From assembly GCF_024433635.1 (NCBI RefSeq), contig NZ_WNJZ01000020.1, positions 1-38,357 on the forward strand: 38,357 bases of DNA, given 5' to 3'. Shown here piece by piece: positions 15,747-25,843 of this stretch. The translations under genes were made by a program, and so were the position numbers. The DNA comes from Ruminococcus sp. zg-924. Its GTDB lineage: Bacteria > Bacillota > Clostridia > Oscillospirales > Acutalibacteraceae. Within the stretch, counting starts at the first letter, position 1; each line of letters opens with the position of its first letter. The notes under the pieces were generated by a model, which was not told where the DNA came from, made no database searches, and saw only the letters and a list, made by a program, of their open reading frames with translations.

Positions 15747-16939
15747 TTACCAATAAGCATAGTGTGTTTTGTTTGACACGCAACGAGACATACTCTTATT
15801 GGAATTTTTATCATAATAAACACTATATTCTTTATTTTCAACTTTGATAAAAATAAGAATTTTATCATCACATTGGTTGCCATACATAGTCATCTGTTTC
15901 ATAAAATAACTTTGTGACGGTGGAGAAAAAACAGTCAACACAAAATTAATAAGAGTTGCAGAAGCTGCCACACGATTATCAGGACAATAAGTGAGCATAT
16001 CCGAAAATGTTGATAACGCTTTCCATGCATAATCAATAAATCCCCAATTGTCATCTAAATATTTCAACCATTCATTAGATGTCTTTCTCATAGCGTAATA
16101 ATATGACTGCTTAAAATATCTTAATCCACACATTTTAGTATAGGTATATATTTCATAGCCATCCTTTATCATTTTTCCAGTATAACGAGCTTTGGGATCA
16201 TTATTTTGGCATTTCTTTTTCGAGTTAAAAATAGAACCCCATTTTGTATGGAGATTAGAATTGATTATAGACTGGTCGTATGTATCATTATCTGGAATCG
16301 GTACATAATAATATTTACCACATCCGTCATTATCAACATAATTCAAATAGTTATTTTCACAATACGCAAACATATTCGTTCCGAGCACGCTTGCTCCCAT
16401 ATCACAATATTTATCCGCATTCAAAAACCTACCTGTTACAGGGTCATAATATCGGCTTTGGAGATAGTAAAGTCCCGAATCGGCATCATAAACATACCCA
16501 CGGTAAAGGAACGGATTGTAATTTACAAGGTCAACAGTTGTGGTTGTCGGCTTACGCATCTGAGTCGGCTTGCCCCATTGGTCGTAGGTGTAAATTGCAA
16601 TGCTGTTGCCGTTTTCGTCAACAATTCGCATTATGTCGCCCTGCAAATTCTTGATGTAATAATACATCACGCCATTGTAGAGGACTGAGCTTACACTGCC
16701 GTTTTGGTCATAATAGAACATCAGGGTTTTATCGCCGACTGTCATTGAAACAAGGTTATTACTATCATCATAATAATACTTTGTTGCCAATCCGTCAATA
16801 TTTTTTGTGTTCTAATGCCGGAAATATCATATGAATAGCTTGTTGTTTTGTCATTCTTTGTTAACGTCGCAAGCTGTCTGCCGTTTTTCCATGTAAACTT
16901 CATTCCGTCACGGTAATCTATCGGGTTACCTATAGTTGT
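15747..16939 (-). pseudogene. Orphan RHS C-terminal cassette 3, frameshifted
   Basis: RHS core homology begins at GNPIDYRDGMKFTWKNG (about 16933). One missing G in the AAAAAAGT run near 16803 shifts the frame between GIRTQK and the next motif. From 16790 the frame is open: TKYYYDDSNNLVSMTV, LYYLQSRYYDPVTGRF, GTNMFAYCENN, then a 200-residue tip with DGYEIYTYTKMCGLRYFKQS and a THYAYW end. The tip is related to that of the complete RHS protein. There is no promoter, start or signal peptide, so it reads as a silent spare tip. An immunity gene follows after 13 bases. Confidence 0.85.
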
Positions 16940-16946
16940 AATTGTT

Positions 16947-17495
16947 TCATTCTTTACAAAATATAAAAACTCCAAAATAATCTTTATTTAAATATTCCGC
17001 TTCATCAAACACCCTAATTATATAATCGGAATACTCGGAAGATTCTCTAGATTTTTCGGTTGATACTACTAATGATACTATTCCTTCTGAATTATTGTTT
17101 TTACACAATAAAAACTCAAACCAGTAAGCAGCCTCATTTGTTTTTACATAAGCTAAACACTCATCAAATATATACTGTTCCGAAGCCTCAAATATATCGA
17201 CCTCTACTGAATAATTATAATCTACGCTATATTGTGTGCCTTTGTAAAAATTAAAGAGAGCATCAATTGAATCTTCAGTTACAGTAGTTTTGGCTTTATC
17301 AGAAAACAAATCAATCAATTTATCTCTATCATTATTTTCTAAAGCATTTAAAATTTGATTTAAAACATTCTTTCCATATTTCTCAGAATCATCAGCAGTA
17401 TTAACATGTTCATTGTTATTAAACAAACGACAAGAAGTAAATAATAGACAAATTGGAAATATCAAAAACAAACAGAAATATCTAATAAATTTCAT
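16947..17495 (-). CDS. DUF5104-like lipoprotein, probable immunity protein of tip 2
   Basis: 182 residues, with signal MKFIRYFCLFLIFPICLLFT and lipobox FTSC, then a small alpha+beta domain (LNQILNALENNDRDKLIDLF; YKGTQYSVDYNYSVEVD; DYIIRVFDEAEYLNKDYFGV) resembling DUF5104. It begins 18 bases after the DUF4474 tip ends and would be transcribed with it. It shares no sequence with the two DUF5050-like immunity candidates, matching the different tip. Its stop is immediately followed by the next RHS core fragment, so the cassette joint is very tight. Confidence 0.7.
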   Translation of the reverse strand: MKFIRYFCLFLIFPICLLFTSCRLFNNNEHVNTADDSEKYGKNVLNQILNALENNDRDKLIDLFSDKAKTTVTEDSIDALFNFYKGTQYSVDYNYSVEVDIFEASEQYIFDECLAYVKTNEAAYWFEFLLCKNNNSEGIVSLVVSTEKSRESSEYSDYIIRVFDEAEYLNKDYFGVFIFCKE

Positions 17496-17513
17496 GAAAT
17501 CCTCCCTTATGTT

Positions 17514-18776
17514 TCAAAATTTCAAAATAGCTATATACTTACTATATTTAAATTTCCACTCACGATAACCCTTGTATTTTTTGTAAAATGCTTTAAAAAG
17601 TCCCTTTTGTTTTCTGAAATTAATCGTAAATTCAACTGAAAGATTTTTAGCTTTCACATTTTGATATTTAGGATTGAAACCGGTTATCCACCAAGCGTTA
17701 CTGCAGTAATAATAAATTATCTTTTTATTTTTATATTTAAGGTACATTGACATTGGCAGTGCTAACGATTTATTAACTGTCCAGTGGTATTCACCACCAG
17801 TATAAATTCCTAATTCTGCCCCAGCACCTAGATTAATATAATCTCCTTTCCAAGCCCATAATACATATGATTTTTTGTTATAAGTAAAAACATACTTTTT
17901 ACTTACCATACTCGTGCCTATTGCAAATACTATATCATATAAATCATTATATCCAAAATATTGTTGCCAACAATTAAAAGTAGCATGGTAAACACCATAT
18001 CTATCCTTTTTCATCTGAAGAAACCAAGCACCTATACCAGCCGTATCAACACCAAGTTTTCTAATAATAGTATGTCCATAGTGAATACCTAAATTTATAT
18101 ATTTCTTAACTTCTTTCCAAGTCCTATTTATTGACTCACCATGTTCGTCAACATTGCTAATTGGATTATTCTCGCAATACGCAAACATATTAGTACCCAA
18201 TACGCCTGTTCCCGTATCGCAATACATATCCGCATTAATAAACCTACCTGTTACAGGGTCATAATATCGGCTTTGGAGATAGTAAAGTCCCGAATCAGAG
18301 TCGTACACATAACCTCTGTAAAGAAACGGATTATAGCTTACTATATCAACATCCGTATTCGATGGTTTTCTCATAGTCGTGGGTTTGCCCTGATGGTCAT
18401 AAGAATAGATTGCTACTATATTTCCGTTCTCGTCAACTATTCTTGTTATATCGCCCTGCAGGTTCTTAACATAGTAATACATCGCATTGTTGTATTGAAC
18501 CGAGCTTACGCTTCCGTTTGCATCATAATAGAACATCAGCTTTTTATCGCCGACAGTCATTGAAACAAGGTTATTACTATCATCATAATAATACTTTGTT
18601 ACTGTTCCGTCAATACTTTTTTGTGTTCTTATACCGGAAATATCATATGAATAGCTTGTTGTTTTGTCATTCTTTGTTAACGTTGCAAGCTGACGTCCGT
18701 TTTGCCATGTAAACTTCATTCCGTCACGGTAATCTATCGGGTTACCTACTTCATCATAAGTTATCTCACATTTCAA
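17514..18776 (-). CDS. Orphan RHS C-terminal cassette 2 with DUF4474-like tip
   Basis: 420 residues open from an ATG (18776) that has no ribosome site; real homology starts at EITYDEVGNPIDYRDG. The first 200 residues are RHS core with the DPVTGRF hallmark and GTNMFAYCENN. The remaining 216 form a tip unlike its neighbours: GVYHATFNCWQQYFGYND, GDYINLGAGAELGIYTGGEY and WITGFNPKYQNV, typical of DUF4474 as I recall. The core is identical to the active gene over 606 bp (18164-18769), so it can be swapped in by homologous recombination. It is probably not expressed as it stands. Its immunity gene follows. Confidence 0.85.
   Translation of the reverse strand: MKCEITYDEVGNPIDYRDGMKFTWQNGRQLATLTKNDKTTSYSYDISGIRTQKSIDGTVTKYYYDDSNNLVSMTVGDKKLMFYYDANGSVSSVQYNNAMYYYVKNLQGDITRIVDENGNIVAIYSYDHQGKPTTMRKPSNTDVDIVSYNPFLYRGYVYDSDSGLYYLQSRYYDPVTGRFINADMYCDTGTGVLGTNMFAYCENNPISNVDEHGESINRTWKEVKKYINLGIHYGHTIIRKLGVDTAGIGAWFLQMKKDRYGVYHATFNCWQQYFGYNDLYDIVFAIGTSMVSKKYVFTYNKKSYVLWAWKGDYINLGAGAELGIYTGGEYHWTVNKSLALPMSMYLKYKNKKIIYYYCSNAWWITGFNPKYQNVKAKNLSVEFTINFRKQKGLFKAFYKKYKGYREWKFKYSKYIAILKF
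18164..18769. repeat. 606-bp perfect RHS core repeat, copy in cassette 2
   Basis: By eye this block is identical base for base to 20452-21057 (constant offset 2288) and ends sharply at both sides. On one side the toxin tips diverge immediately; on the other the full-length gene continues its YD repeats while cassette 2 stops. Confidence 0.9.
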
Positions 18777-18792
18777 TTATTCGGTAATAAGC

Positions 18793-18824
18793 ACAACAGT
18801 CCCACCTCGCAGTGAGGCTGTTGT
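18793..18824 (-). terminator. Hairpin terminator after immunity gene 1
   Basis: On the minus strand ACAACAGCCTCAC pairs with GTGGGACTGTTGT, 13 positions with one mismatch and one G-U, around a 6-base loop. It lies 28 bases past the stop of the lipoprotein gene, so the RHS-immunity transcript should end here and cassette 2 would stay silent. Confidence 0.7.
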
Positions 18825-18851
18825 AACGGACTTTAAAAAATAATATAGATA

Positions 18852-19835
18852 TTATTGCTCATCTAATACAATTGTTTCAACTGCATCACCATTTTGTGAT
18901 ACTCTGTAAATTATACCTGATTCATTATACAGATAAACCCATTCCGTATCAAAAATATAGATAGATGAATTGCTTATATCGGTAAGCTTTTTTATCTCAC
19001 CTTTTTTATTGCAGGAAAACACACCGTCCTTGTTTGCGTAAAATACAGTTCCGTTATATGTATTCATACTTGTTATTTCAGAGATGTCGATGGTTTTTAA
19101 TTCTTCACTTTTAAGGTCATATCTGTACATTCCATGATAAGAAGAGTAGTAAAGATAATCTCCGCTTATCTCCATAACACGACAACCTTTATCGTTCAAT
19201 GTGCTAATATACTCACATACACCGTTATCCTCATATATATTCGTCTTATAAAGCCAACCCAAGCCATTCATCACGTAAAGCTCGTCGCCGTATGGATACA
19301 CTCCCGCAGCAGTGCCTGTATAAGCTGTCAGGTTAAATTCATCTTTATCATTGACAATTACCCTTATGTCTAAAGCATCATAATAATATATCTTAAGTTC
19401 ATCAGTTAAGTACATTACTTCACCGTAATGATAAGAGTCATTATCAATCGGGATTAGTTTGTTATTCTTATCAATTCTACTGTACTTATCATTATCCCTA
19501 AAGGTGTTTTCCATATATAGATTATCATTATACTCGAAAAAGTACGGATTACAGGTCCAATCAAGTATATTATCATCGCATTCGACGATTTCTTCTACAC
19601 CATCATTGTTTACTGCATAAACACCCTTAAACGAACCTCCGTTGGTATATTTGGGACAATAAAGTGTGTTGTTATGATATCCCATTCTTGCGCCGCTCAA
19701 GGTATTGTTATATGAATTCTCAATTTCCTTTGCGCTGAAATCGCTTGCCGTTGGGTATTGCTGAGCACAGGAGCAGAAAGCTACTGCGCATATTGTCACC
19801 GATAATACTAATATTATTTTTTTGTACAGTTTCAT
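18852..19835 (-). CDS. DUF5050-like lipoprotein, probable immunity protein of the active RHS tip
   Basis: 327 residues from ATG 19835 (AGGAG six bases upstream; the open frame extends seven codons further). Signal peptide MKLYKKIILVLSVTICAVAF with the acylated Cys in CSC. The mature part has repeated beta motifs (TLYCPKYTNGG, GLGWLYKTNIYEDNG, TEWVYLYNESGIIYRVSQNG) suggesting a propeller. It starts 14 bases after the RHS stop and is homologous to the immunity candidate at 14738-15733. Probably protects the producer from the tip of the preceding RHS protein at the cell surface; inferred, not proven. Confidence 0.75.
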   Translation of the reverse strand: MKLYKKIILVLSVTICAVAFCSCAQQYPTASDFSAKEIENSYNNTLSGARMGYHNNTLYCPKYTNGGSFKGVYAVNNDGVEEIVECDDNILDWTCNPYFFEYNDNLYMENTFRDNDKYSRIDKNNKLIPIDNDSYHYGEVMYLTDELKIYYYDALDIRVIVNDKDEFNLTAYTGTAAGVYPYGDELYVMNGLGWLYKTNIYEDNGVCEYISTLNDKGCRVMEISGDYLYYSSYHGMYRYDLKSEELKTIDISEITSMNTYNGTVFYANKDGVFSCNKKGEIKKLTDISNSSIYIFDTEWVYLYNESGIIYRVSQNGDAVETIVLDEQ

Positions 19836-19849
19836 TTTACTCTCCTGCG

Positions 19850-22800
19850 TTACCAATAAGCATAGTGAGTTATTATTTCAAAACAGCGAGTTTTATTCTT
19901 TTTGCTTTTTTTGTCATAATATACACTATATTTTTTGTTTACAACTTTTACACAAATCAATATAGAGTGATTACGTTCCTTTTTATTAACACTCATTTGA
20001 ACATCAAAATATGTAATCGGTTTCGGAATCCAATTTGTTAAGAAAAAATTCAAAATGCCTGATATATTAGAAACATATGGATTATATGGATGATATGATA
20101 AAAATTCTGTTATATTTCCCATTACACGCTTAGTATTTACTAAAAAACCCCAATTATCATTTATATAATTATTCCACTCATATTTTTTCTTTCTTAACGC
20201 ATAATATTCAGACTGTTGAAATTGTTTTAACCCAAGCATTTTTGTGTAAGTAAATATTTCATAACCATCTTTATATGTACACCCAGTATACGAAACACTT
20301 GAATCAAAATAGGCATCATTTTCACCAGAGTTAAAAACAGAACCTTTTTTGTTGATTAACCCTGAATTAATTATAGACATAAAAAACCTATTCCTTAACG
20401 GAGCTCTAATATATGTCTGCGAATATCCATTAGAATCCACATTATTAATCTGATTATTCTCGCAATACGCAAACATATTAGTACCCAATACGCCTGTTCC
20501 CGTATCGCAATACATATCCGCATTAATAAACCTACCTGTTACAGGGTCATAATATCGGCTTTGGAGATAGTAAAGTCCCGAATCAGAGTCGTACACATAA
20601 CCTCTGTAAAGAAACGGATTATAGCTTACTATATCAACATCCGTATTCGATGGTTTTCTCATAGTCGTGGGTTTGCCCTGATGGTCATAAGAATAGATTG
20701 CTACTATATTTCCGTTCTCGTCAACTATTCTTGTTATATCGCCCTGCAGGTTCTTAACATAGTAATACATCGCATTGTTGTATTGAACCGAGCTTACGCT
20801 TCCGTTTGCATCATAATAGAACATCAGCTTTTTATCGCCGACAGTCATTGAAACAAGGTTATTACTATCATCATAATAATACTTTGTTACTGTTCCGTCA
20901 ATACTTTTTTGTGTTCTTATACCGGAAATATCATATGAATAGCTTGTTGTTTTGTCATTCTTTGTTAACGTTGCAAGCTGACGTCCGTTTTGCCATGTAA
21001 ACTTCATTCCGTCACGGTAATCTATCGGGTTACCTACTTCATCATAAGTTATCTCACTGTTTTTATACTTTGTCAATAAGTCTTTCCAGTTTGAATCGCC
21101 GTAAGTATATGTGGTTGTTGACGGACTTCCCATAGCAGTATTACTGTCAGTGTTCCACATTTGACCGGAGGATGTCATTATATTGCCTGCATTGTCATAA
21201 GTATAAAAATACCGTACTGCGCTTTTCTTATCGACAACATTTGTCAGCTGATTCAATCTGTCATATGTATATACATACCTCTCTGCATCATCTTCAGAAA
21301 CGGTGAGGATATTCCCGTTTTCATCATATGTGTATGAATATTTAGCAATAACGGTATCGCCGTATTTATGTGTTATACTTTCAATCAATTCCGTTGTTTC
21401 GTGAGGATTTGCTCCGTCCACATAGGTGTATTCTGTTGTAAACTTTTTGTCCTCGGATATAAGGGTTGAATCAGTAAGCTTTCGTCCAAAATCATCACTT
21501 TGTGGGGTAAGGCTCCATCCACCGTTATTCAGCACATAGTTTCCTGTTTCGTCCGTTGAATCGGTTACTGTCTTTGTAGTGCCGTCAACAACGGTTGTTT
21601 TTACTGTATTGCCGTTTTCGTCGGTTGTTTCATACTCATAATATGATGAGCTGAGGTCGCTTGAATACTTCGACTTTCCAATACAGCTTCCAGACGGTGA
21701 ATACTCAAAGTCTGTTGTCAGTCCTGCGCTGTAATCTACAATTCTTGTTATCTGACTCTTTTTGTTGTAGGTGTAGCTAGCAAGAACCTCGCTGTTATTT
21801 GCAAGTGCAATAATGCGTCCGAGGCTGTCGTAGGTATAGTCCATCTCATCGCCGTTGCCGTAAACCGAGCCTTCAAGCTTGCCGTTGCCGCTCTCATAAG
21901 TGTGGGATATAAGCGGAGTGTTTCCGACTCTTGTTGATACAATATTGCCGAAACTGTTATACGCAAAGCTGTAGCTCATTCCGTTATGACCTATGCCTGT
22001 GAGCTTGTTTGCACTGTAGGTGTAGAAATTTGAACTGTTGCCGGACGATACAGAGGTAACATTACCAGCCGCATCATATGTGTATGATGTGGTGTTGTTA
22101 CGAGCGTCTGTCACGGAGTTTGTTCTTCCGTTTAAGGAGTTGACATCGTACGAATACACATTGCCCCTTTGGTCGCTCTCGGACACGGCATAGTTGCCCG
22201 TGCTGTCATAGGTAGTGTGGGTTATTATATGTTCCTTTGAGGTATCAAGCGTGTCGTTGCCGTCTTCAGACGGAATTATTGTTCCCTGTGCAGACGATGT
22301 GACATTGCCGTATTCGTCATATGTGGAATGTGAACCGACATACGGCGTTGTGTCAAAGGTTTCTTCCTCTGTACTCTCCTCAGTTGCCGTTGTGTCTGCT
22401 TCTGTTTCTTCTCCCGTTTCTTCCTCTGACGGTGCATAATAATCGTTCAGATACTCAATGTTGAGCATCGAATTGAGCGGAGTCATTGTTCCGACATTGT
22501 AATCATAAACAAATCGGAAATATACGGTATGAATTACAACATTCTGTTTTTCCGGCATCACACTAAGACTCACCGACTGCTCCTGAGCTGTGGCATAGTT
22601 GAATTCTGCGTAGTGATCCTCTGTGCTTTGGTCGTTATAAACCAAGGTCAGCATTATGCCGAATTTACGGTTATCTCTGAGCGGAACTGAATTCGCCTGT
22701 GCCGTCCCCAAAGCAGTAAAGGAAACATTCTTTTTATTAACCCTCATACTTTGCGACAGCCTGCATTCGTTGGTCGCTGTTCCGTTAAACTGATACGGTC

Positions 22801-25800
22801 CGTTCCACGAATGGTTCTCAGTGAAATCACTGTTTGACATTGCATTGTAGTCATTCATACAGCTTCCCTCTTCAAGCTGTATGCAGTCAAACCACGCTGA
22901 ACCCTGTGCATTGTAAAGAACCATATTCGCTTCTATATTCGCAGTACCTGACGGAACCGCCTGCGTAACGCTGATTCTCTGCCACTTGCTGTCATACGGC
23001 ACCGCAACGCTGTTATACTGAGAAATAAGGCTTCCGTTAGAGCCGATAAATTTAATCGAAAGCAGTGCGCCGCTCTGCTCCGCTAAATTCATATTTGTAA
23101 TACCCGAGGTTTTGACATATGCAGACAGAGTAATATCCTTGCCTGTAAGACCGCTTTCGTCTACAGTCTGCTTTGCATAGGTATAGAACTGCCCCTCTCC
23201 GCTGTTTGTCACTTTAATCGACTTGTTGCCGAAATACTGAACCGATTCGCCGTCAACCTCTTCGGTTGAGTTGTCATATGTAACACTGCCGCCTGCACTT
23301 TCATTTCCGCCGATAGAGCCGTTACCCTGCGGAAAATATGTTGAATTAGGATTGTTAGAGCTGGCGATATAGTTATGGGTATACGACTCCGACACTCCGC
23401 TTATTGACATTTCACCGCCTGATGAGCTTGAAATCGAACCGTCAGGATTAAGCACAGATACACAGTTTCCTGCATTGTCAAAGGTGTAGGTCTGGCTTCT
23501 GCCCTGCTTGTCCGTAAAGGTTGTGGTGTTGTCATTTGAATAAACGATGTTGATATAATTGCCAACAGAGCCATCAGCTCCATATTCCGTAACCTTTGTA
23601 ATCCGTTCAATCGAATTATACTTATAACCGATTTTAGCTTCATCAAATGCCGAAATTTCTTCAATCATATTGTTCTGATTGTAAGCAAAGGATGTGCGGT
23701 CATAAACATTATTGCTACTGTCCTTGTAGTCAACGGACGATAATTTATCCTTGTCGGCTGGATAGTAGTTAAAGCACACACTTGTGCCGTCAGGCATTGT
23801 AATCTGACTTACTCTGGTCTTCTGAGTGTCTGTATTTACCGAATAAGCAAGTGTATATATTCTGCCTGCTCCATCCTGAATTGAAGCGAGCTTACCATCT
23901 GCATAGGAGTATACAATTTCGTTGTTGTATTCGTCCTTTTCACTCAATATTTTACCGCCGTTTTCCGGCAGCTCATATTTTGTTACAACATCAGAGCCAT
24001 CCGTCATATATGCATATGACTCTTCAAACCATAGGGTAAAGCCTAAGCCGTCCTCGTCCTCCCATTCGGTATATGCAGGAGTTTCCTCGCCCTCTTCATA
24101 TGTTTTCTCGGCAAAATAGTGCTCAGTTCCGTCGCCGTCTGTATATACATAATCATAGCCGTTATCCTGCAAAAGCCGTGAGGTTGCGGCTATATATCGG
24201 TTAAACGAGAACTGCCAGCCGTATCCGCAGGGTGAGCCGTTTGCAAACACCTTGTCGGAATCAAAGCTGTTATATGTTGCCGTTATCGAAACAGGCATTC
24301 TGTTACCTGTTCCTGAAACAATTAACTGATTTACAAGCATACTGCCCGTATAGTCGCACACAGATGTTGTCGTGTTTGCACCTACATTATTTGTGTGGTA
24401 AGACAGACTGCTTTCCGTGCCGTTATAGTTCTTGTAGGTAATGCACAGTGCAGGTATTTTATCGTTTTGGAAGCAATCATATCCGCCGAAAGCGGCACAA
24501 TTTGCACTGTTCGATTCAAACAAAATACCGTAATTATTCAAGCTTCCGTCATACCATTTCCTTGCGGTCTTTGTAATGTCAAAGCTCAATGCTTCAAAAC
24601 TTCCGCTTTCGCAGGTGTTGTAATCAATAGTTGCACTGCTGTACCCAACACTGTTCCATGTTGCGTTATCATTGTTCCAATCTGTTGTAACTTCGTGCGA
24701 GAAAATTGTCATTTCGGGCAATTCACTCACCGGAGCTAAGCGTACACTTGCATTTACAATTCTGTCCGAATTCTTAAGCTCCGGAAGCTGATTGATTTTT
24801 ACTATACCCTTGTGTATATTGCTTACTCCGTCACTTCCGCCAACGAAAAATGATGTATGGCGTTTCGTTGCTGTGTCAGGTTCATTTGCAACGAGTGAAG
24901 CTGTTGTAACGGTATCAAGTGATTCTCCGACTGTCAGCTCAGGGTCAACAGTAACAGGGAAAGAAACTTCTCCGCTTTTCAGCCATTCGCTGTCTATAGT
25001 TACTTTTACTGTCAGCTCATTGTTGTTCTGCTCTACAATTGAGAGCGTTACCTTATCACTTTCTACACCGCTTGCATCCTGAACAAAAGGTGCGCTGATT
25101 ACATATACAACTTCATCACCGGATTTGAGCAAAATAGAGTCAGCACCATTCTGAACTGCACTCAATCCGTTTATTTTATAGCTTACAGTAAATTCAGCTT
25201 GCGCTTCGGCGTTTTGGAGTATCAGATTTTCCTTAATGCCCGTTGATGTTATATAGCAATCCAAATCTACATTGTCGTATATATTTCTGTATAAAGCTTC
25301 CTGAACTAAATTTTCAGAATACAGGAATTCATCATTTCCGGTAAGCTGAGTTGTATCGTCAACAAACTCTACCGTGCTTTTATTTGTGTCAATATAACCC
25401 CAACTAAGCTGGTAGTCATCATTCTTGACCTTGAACATATTATTTTCTTTTGACTTTTTTGAAAGCTTAATGTCAATGTCACTGCTTTTATTTTCATATT
25501 CCGGCTTTTCATCGTCAGACTCATTTCCATTGACGGCATCCTGCATTGTATTATCGTACTCTTTCCAGTTGCCGTCACTGTCGAGATAATGCACAGGACT
25601 GTTATACTGAACCGCCATTAAACTGCCATCGTCCAGTTTAAAATGCTTTGTATATTCATCTCGTTCACTTTTAATCTCGTATAGAATTTCAGGTTCTGTT
25701 TCTGTGATTTCCTGCGATTGTGTTACCACCGGTTCATCTGTTGCATCGGCTGTCGCCGCAACCTGCAATGGACAAAGAAAAGCTGTTACTGCCGTAAGTA

Positions 25801-25843
25801 ATAATGCTAAACAAGAGTTTATGCCTTTTTTTGATTTACCCAT
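19850..25843 (-). CDS. Full-length secreted RHS/YD-repeat protein with polymorphic toxin tip
   Basis: 1997 residues from ATG 25843 (GAGAGGAG ribosome site; the frame is open 18 codons upstream). Residues 1-30 are a signal peptide (CLALLLTAVTAFLCPLQVAA). Residues about 310-460 resemble a DNRLRE-type beta domain. A carbohydrate-binding-like region and an acidic Thr/Glu linker (EETGEETEADTTATEE) lie mid-protein. YD repeats (YTYDAAGNVTS type) lead to the core ending YYDPVTGRFINADMY. Residues about 1799-1997 are the variable tip, with DGYEIFTYTKMLGLKQFQQS and THYAYW end, a family I cannot name. Secreted or wall-associated contact toxin is the likely role. No known nuclease motif is visible in the tip. 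Confidence 0.88.
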   Translation of the reverse strand: MGKSKKGINSCLALLLTAVTAFLCPLQVAATADATDEPVVTQSQEITETEPEILYEIKSERDEYTKHFKLDDGSLMAVQYNSPVHYLDSDGNWKEYDNTMQDAVNGNESDDEKPEYENKSSDIDIKLSKKSKENNMFKVKNDDYQLSWGYIDTNKSTVEFVDDTTQLTGNDEFLYSENLVQEALYRNIYDNVDLDCYITSTGIKENLILQNAEAQAEFTVSYKINGLSAVQNGADSILLKSGDEVVYVISAPFVQDASGVESDKVTLSIVEQNNNELTVKVTIDSEWLKSGEVSFPVTVDPELTVGESLDTVTTASLVANEPDTATKRHTSFFVGGSDGVSNIHKGIVKINQLPELKNSDRIVNASVRLAPVSELPEMTIFSHEVTTDWNNDNATWNSVGYSSATIDYNTCESGSFEALSFDITKTARKWYDGSLNNYGILFESNSANCAAFGGYDCFQNDKIPALCITYKNYNGTESSLSYHTNNVGANTTTSVCDYTGSMLVNQLIVSGTGNRMPVSITATYNSFDSDKVFANGSPCGYGWQFSFNRYIAATSRLLQDNGYDYVYTDGDGTEHYFAEKTYEEGEETPAYTEWEDEDGLGFTLWFEESYAYMTDGSDVVTKYELPENGGKILSEKDEYNNEIVYSYADGKLASIQDGAGRIYTLAYSVNTDTQKTRVSQITMPDGTSVCFNYYPADKDKLSSVDYKDSSNNVYDRTSFAYNQNNMIEEISAFDEAKIGYKYNSIERITKVTEYGADGSVGNYINIVYSNDNTTTFTDKQGRSQTYTFDNAGNCVSVLNPDGSISSSSGGEMSISGVSESYTHNYIASSNNPNSTYFPQGNGSIGGNESAGGSVTYDNSTEEVDGESVQYFGNKSIKVTNSGEGQFYTYAKQTVDESGLTGKDITLSAYVKTSGITNMNLAEQSGALLSIKFIGSNGSLISQYNSVAVPYDSKWQRISVTQAVPSGTANIEANMVLYNAQGSAWFDCIQLEEGSCMNDYNAMSNSDFTENHSWNGPYQFNGTATNECRLSQSMRVNKKNVSFTALGTAQANSVPLRDNRKFGIMLTLVYNDQSTEDHYAEFNYATAQEQSVSLSVMPEKQNVVIHTVYFRFVYDYNVGTMTPLNSMLNIEYLNDYYAPSEEETGEETEADTTATEESTEEETFDTTPYVGSHSTYDEYGNVTSSAQGTIIPSEDGNDTLDTSKEHIITHTTYDSTGNYAVSESDQRGNVYSYDVNSLNGRTNSVTDARNNTTSYTYDAAGNVTSVSSGNSSNFYTYSANKLTGIGHNGMSYSFAYNSFGNIVSTRVGNTPLISHTYESGNGKLEGSVYGNGDEMDYTYDSLGRIIALANNSEVLASYTYNKKSQITRIVDYSAGLTTDFEYSPSGSCIGKSKYSSDLSSSYYEYETTDENGNTVKTTVVDGTTKTVTDSTDETGNYVLNNGGWSLTPQSDDFGRKLTDSTLISEDKKFTTEYTYVDGANPHETTELIESITHKYGDTVIAKYSYTYDENGNILTVSEDDAERYVYTYDRLNQLTNVVDKKSAVRYFYTYDNAGNIMTSSGQMWNTDSNTAMGSPSTTTYTYGDSNWKDLLTKYKNSEITYDEVGNPIDYRDGMKFTWQNGRQLATLTKNDKTTSYSYDISGIRTQKSIDGTVTKYYYDDSNNLVSMTVGDKKLMFYYDANGSVSSVQYNNAMYYYVKNLQGDITRIVDENGNIVAIYSYDHQGKPTTMRKPSNTDVDIVSYNPFLYRGYVYDSDSGLYYLQSRYYDPVTGRFINADMYCDTGTGVLGTNMFAYCENNQINNVDSNGYSQTYIRAPLRNRFFMSIINSGLINKKGSVFNSGENDAYFDSSVSYTGCTYKDGYEIFTYTKMLGLKQFQQSEYYALRKKKYEWNNYINDNWGFLVNTKRVMGNITEFLSYHPYNPYVSNISGILNFFLTNWIPKPITYFDVQMSVNKKERNHSILICVKVVNKKYSVYYDKKSKKNKTRCFEIITHYAYW
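20452..21057. repeat. 606-bp perfect RHS core repeat, copy in full-length gene
   Basis: Identical to 18164-18769. It covers the conserved core from TYDEVGNPIDYR to GTNMFAYCENN and ends exactly where tip sequences begin to differ. Such identity implies recent duplication or gene conversion. Confidence 0.9.
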
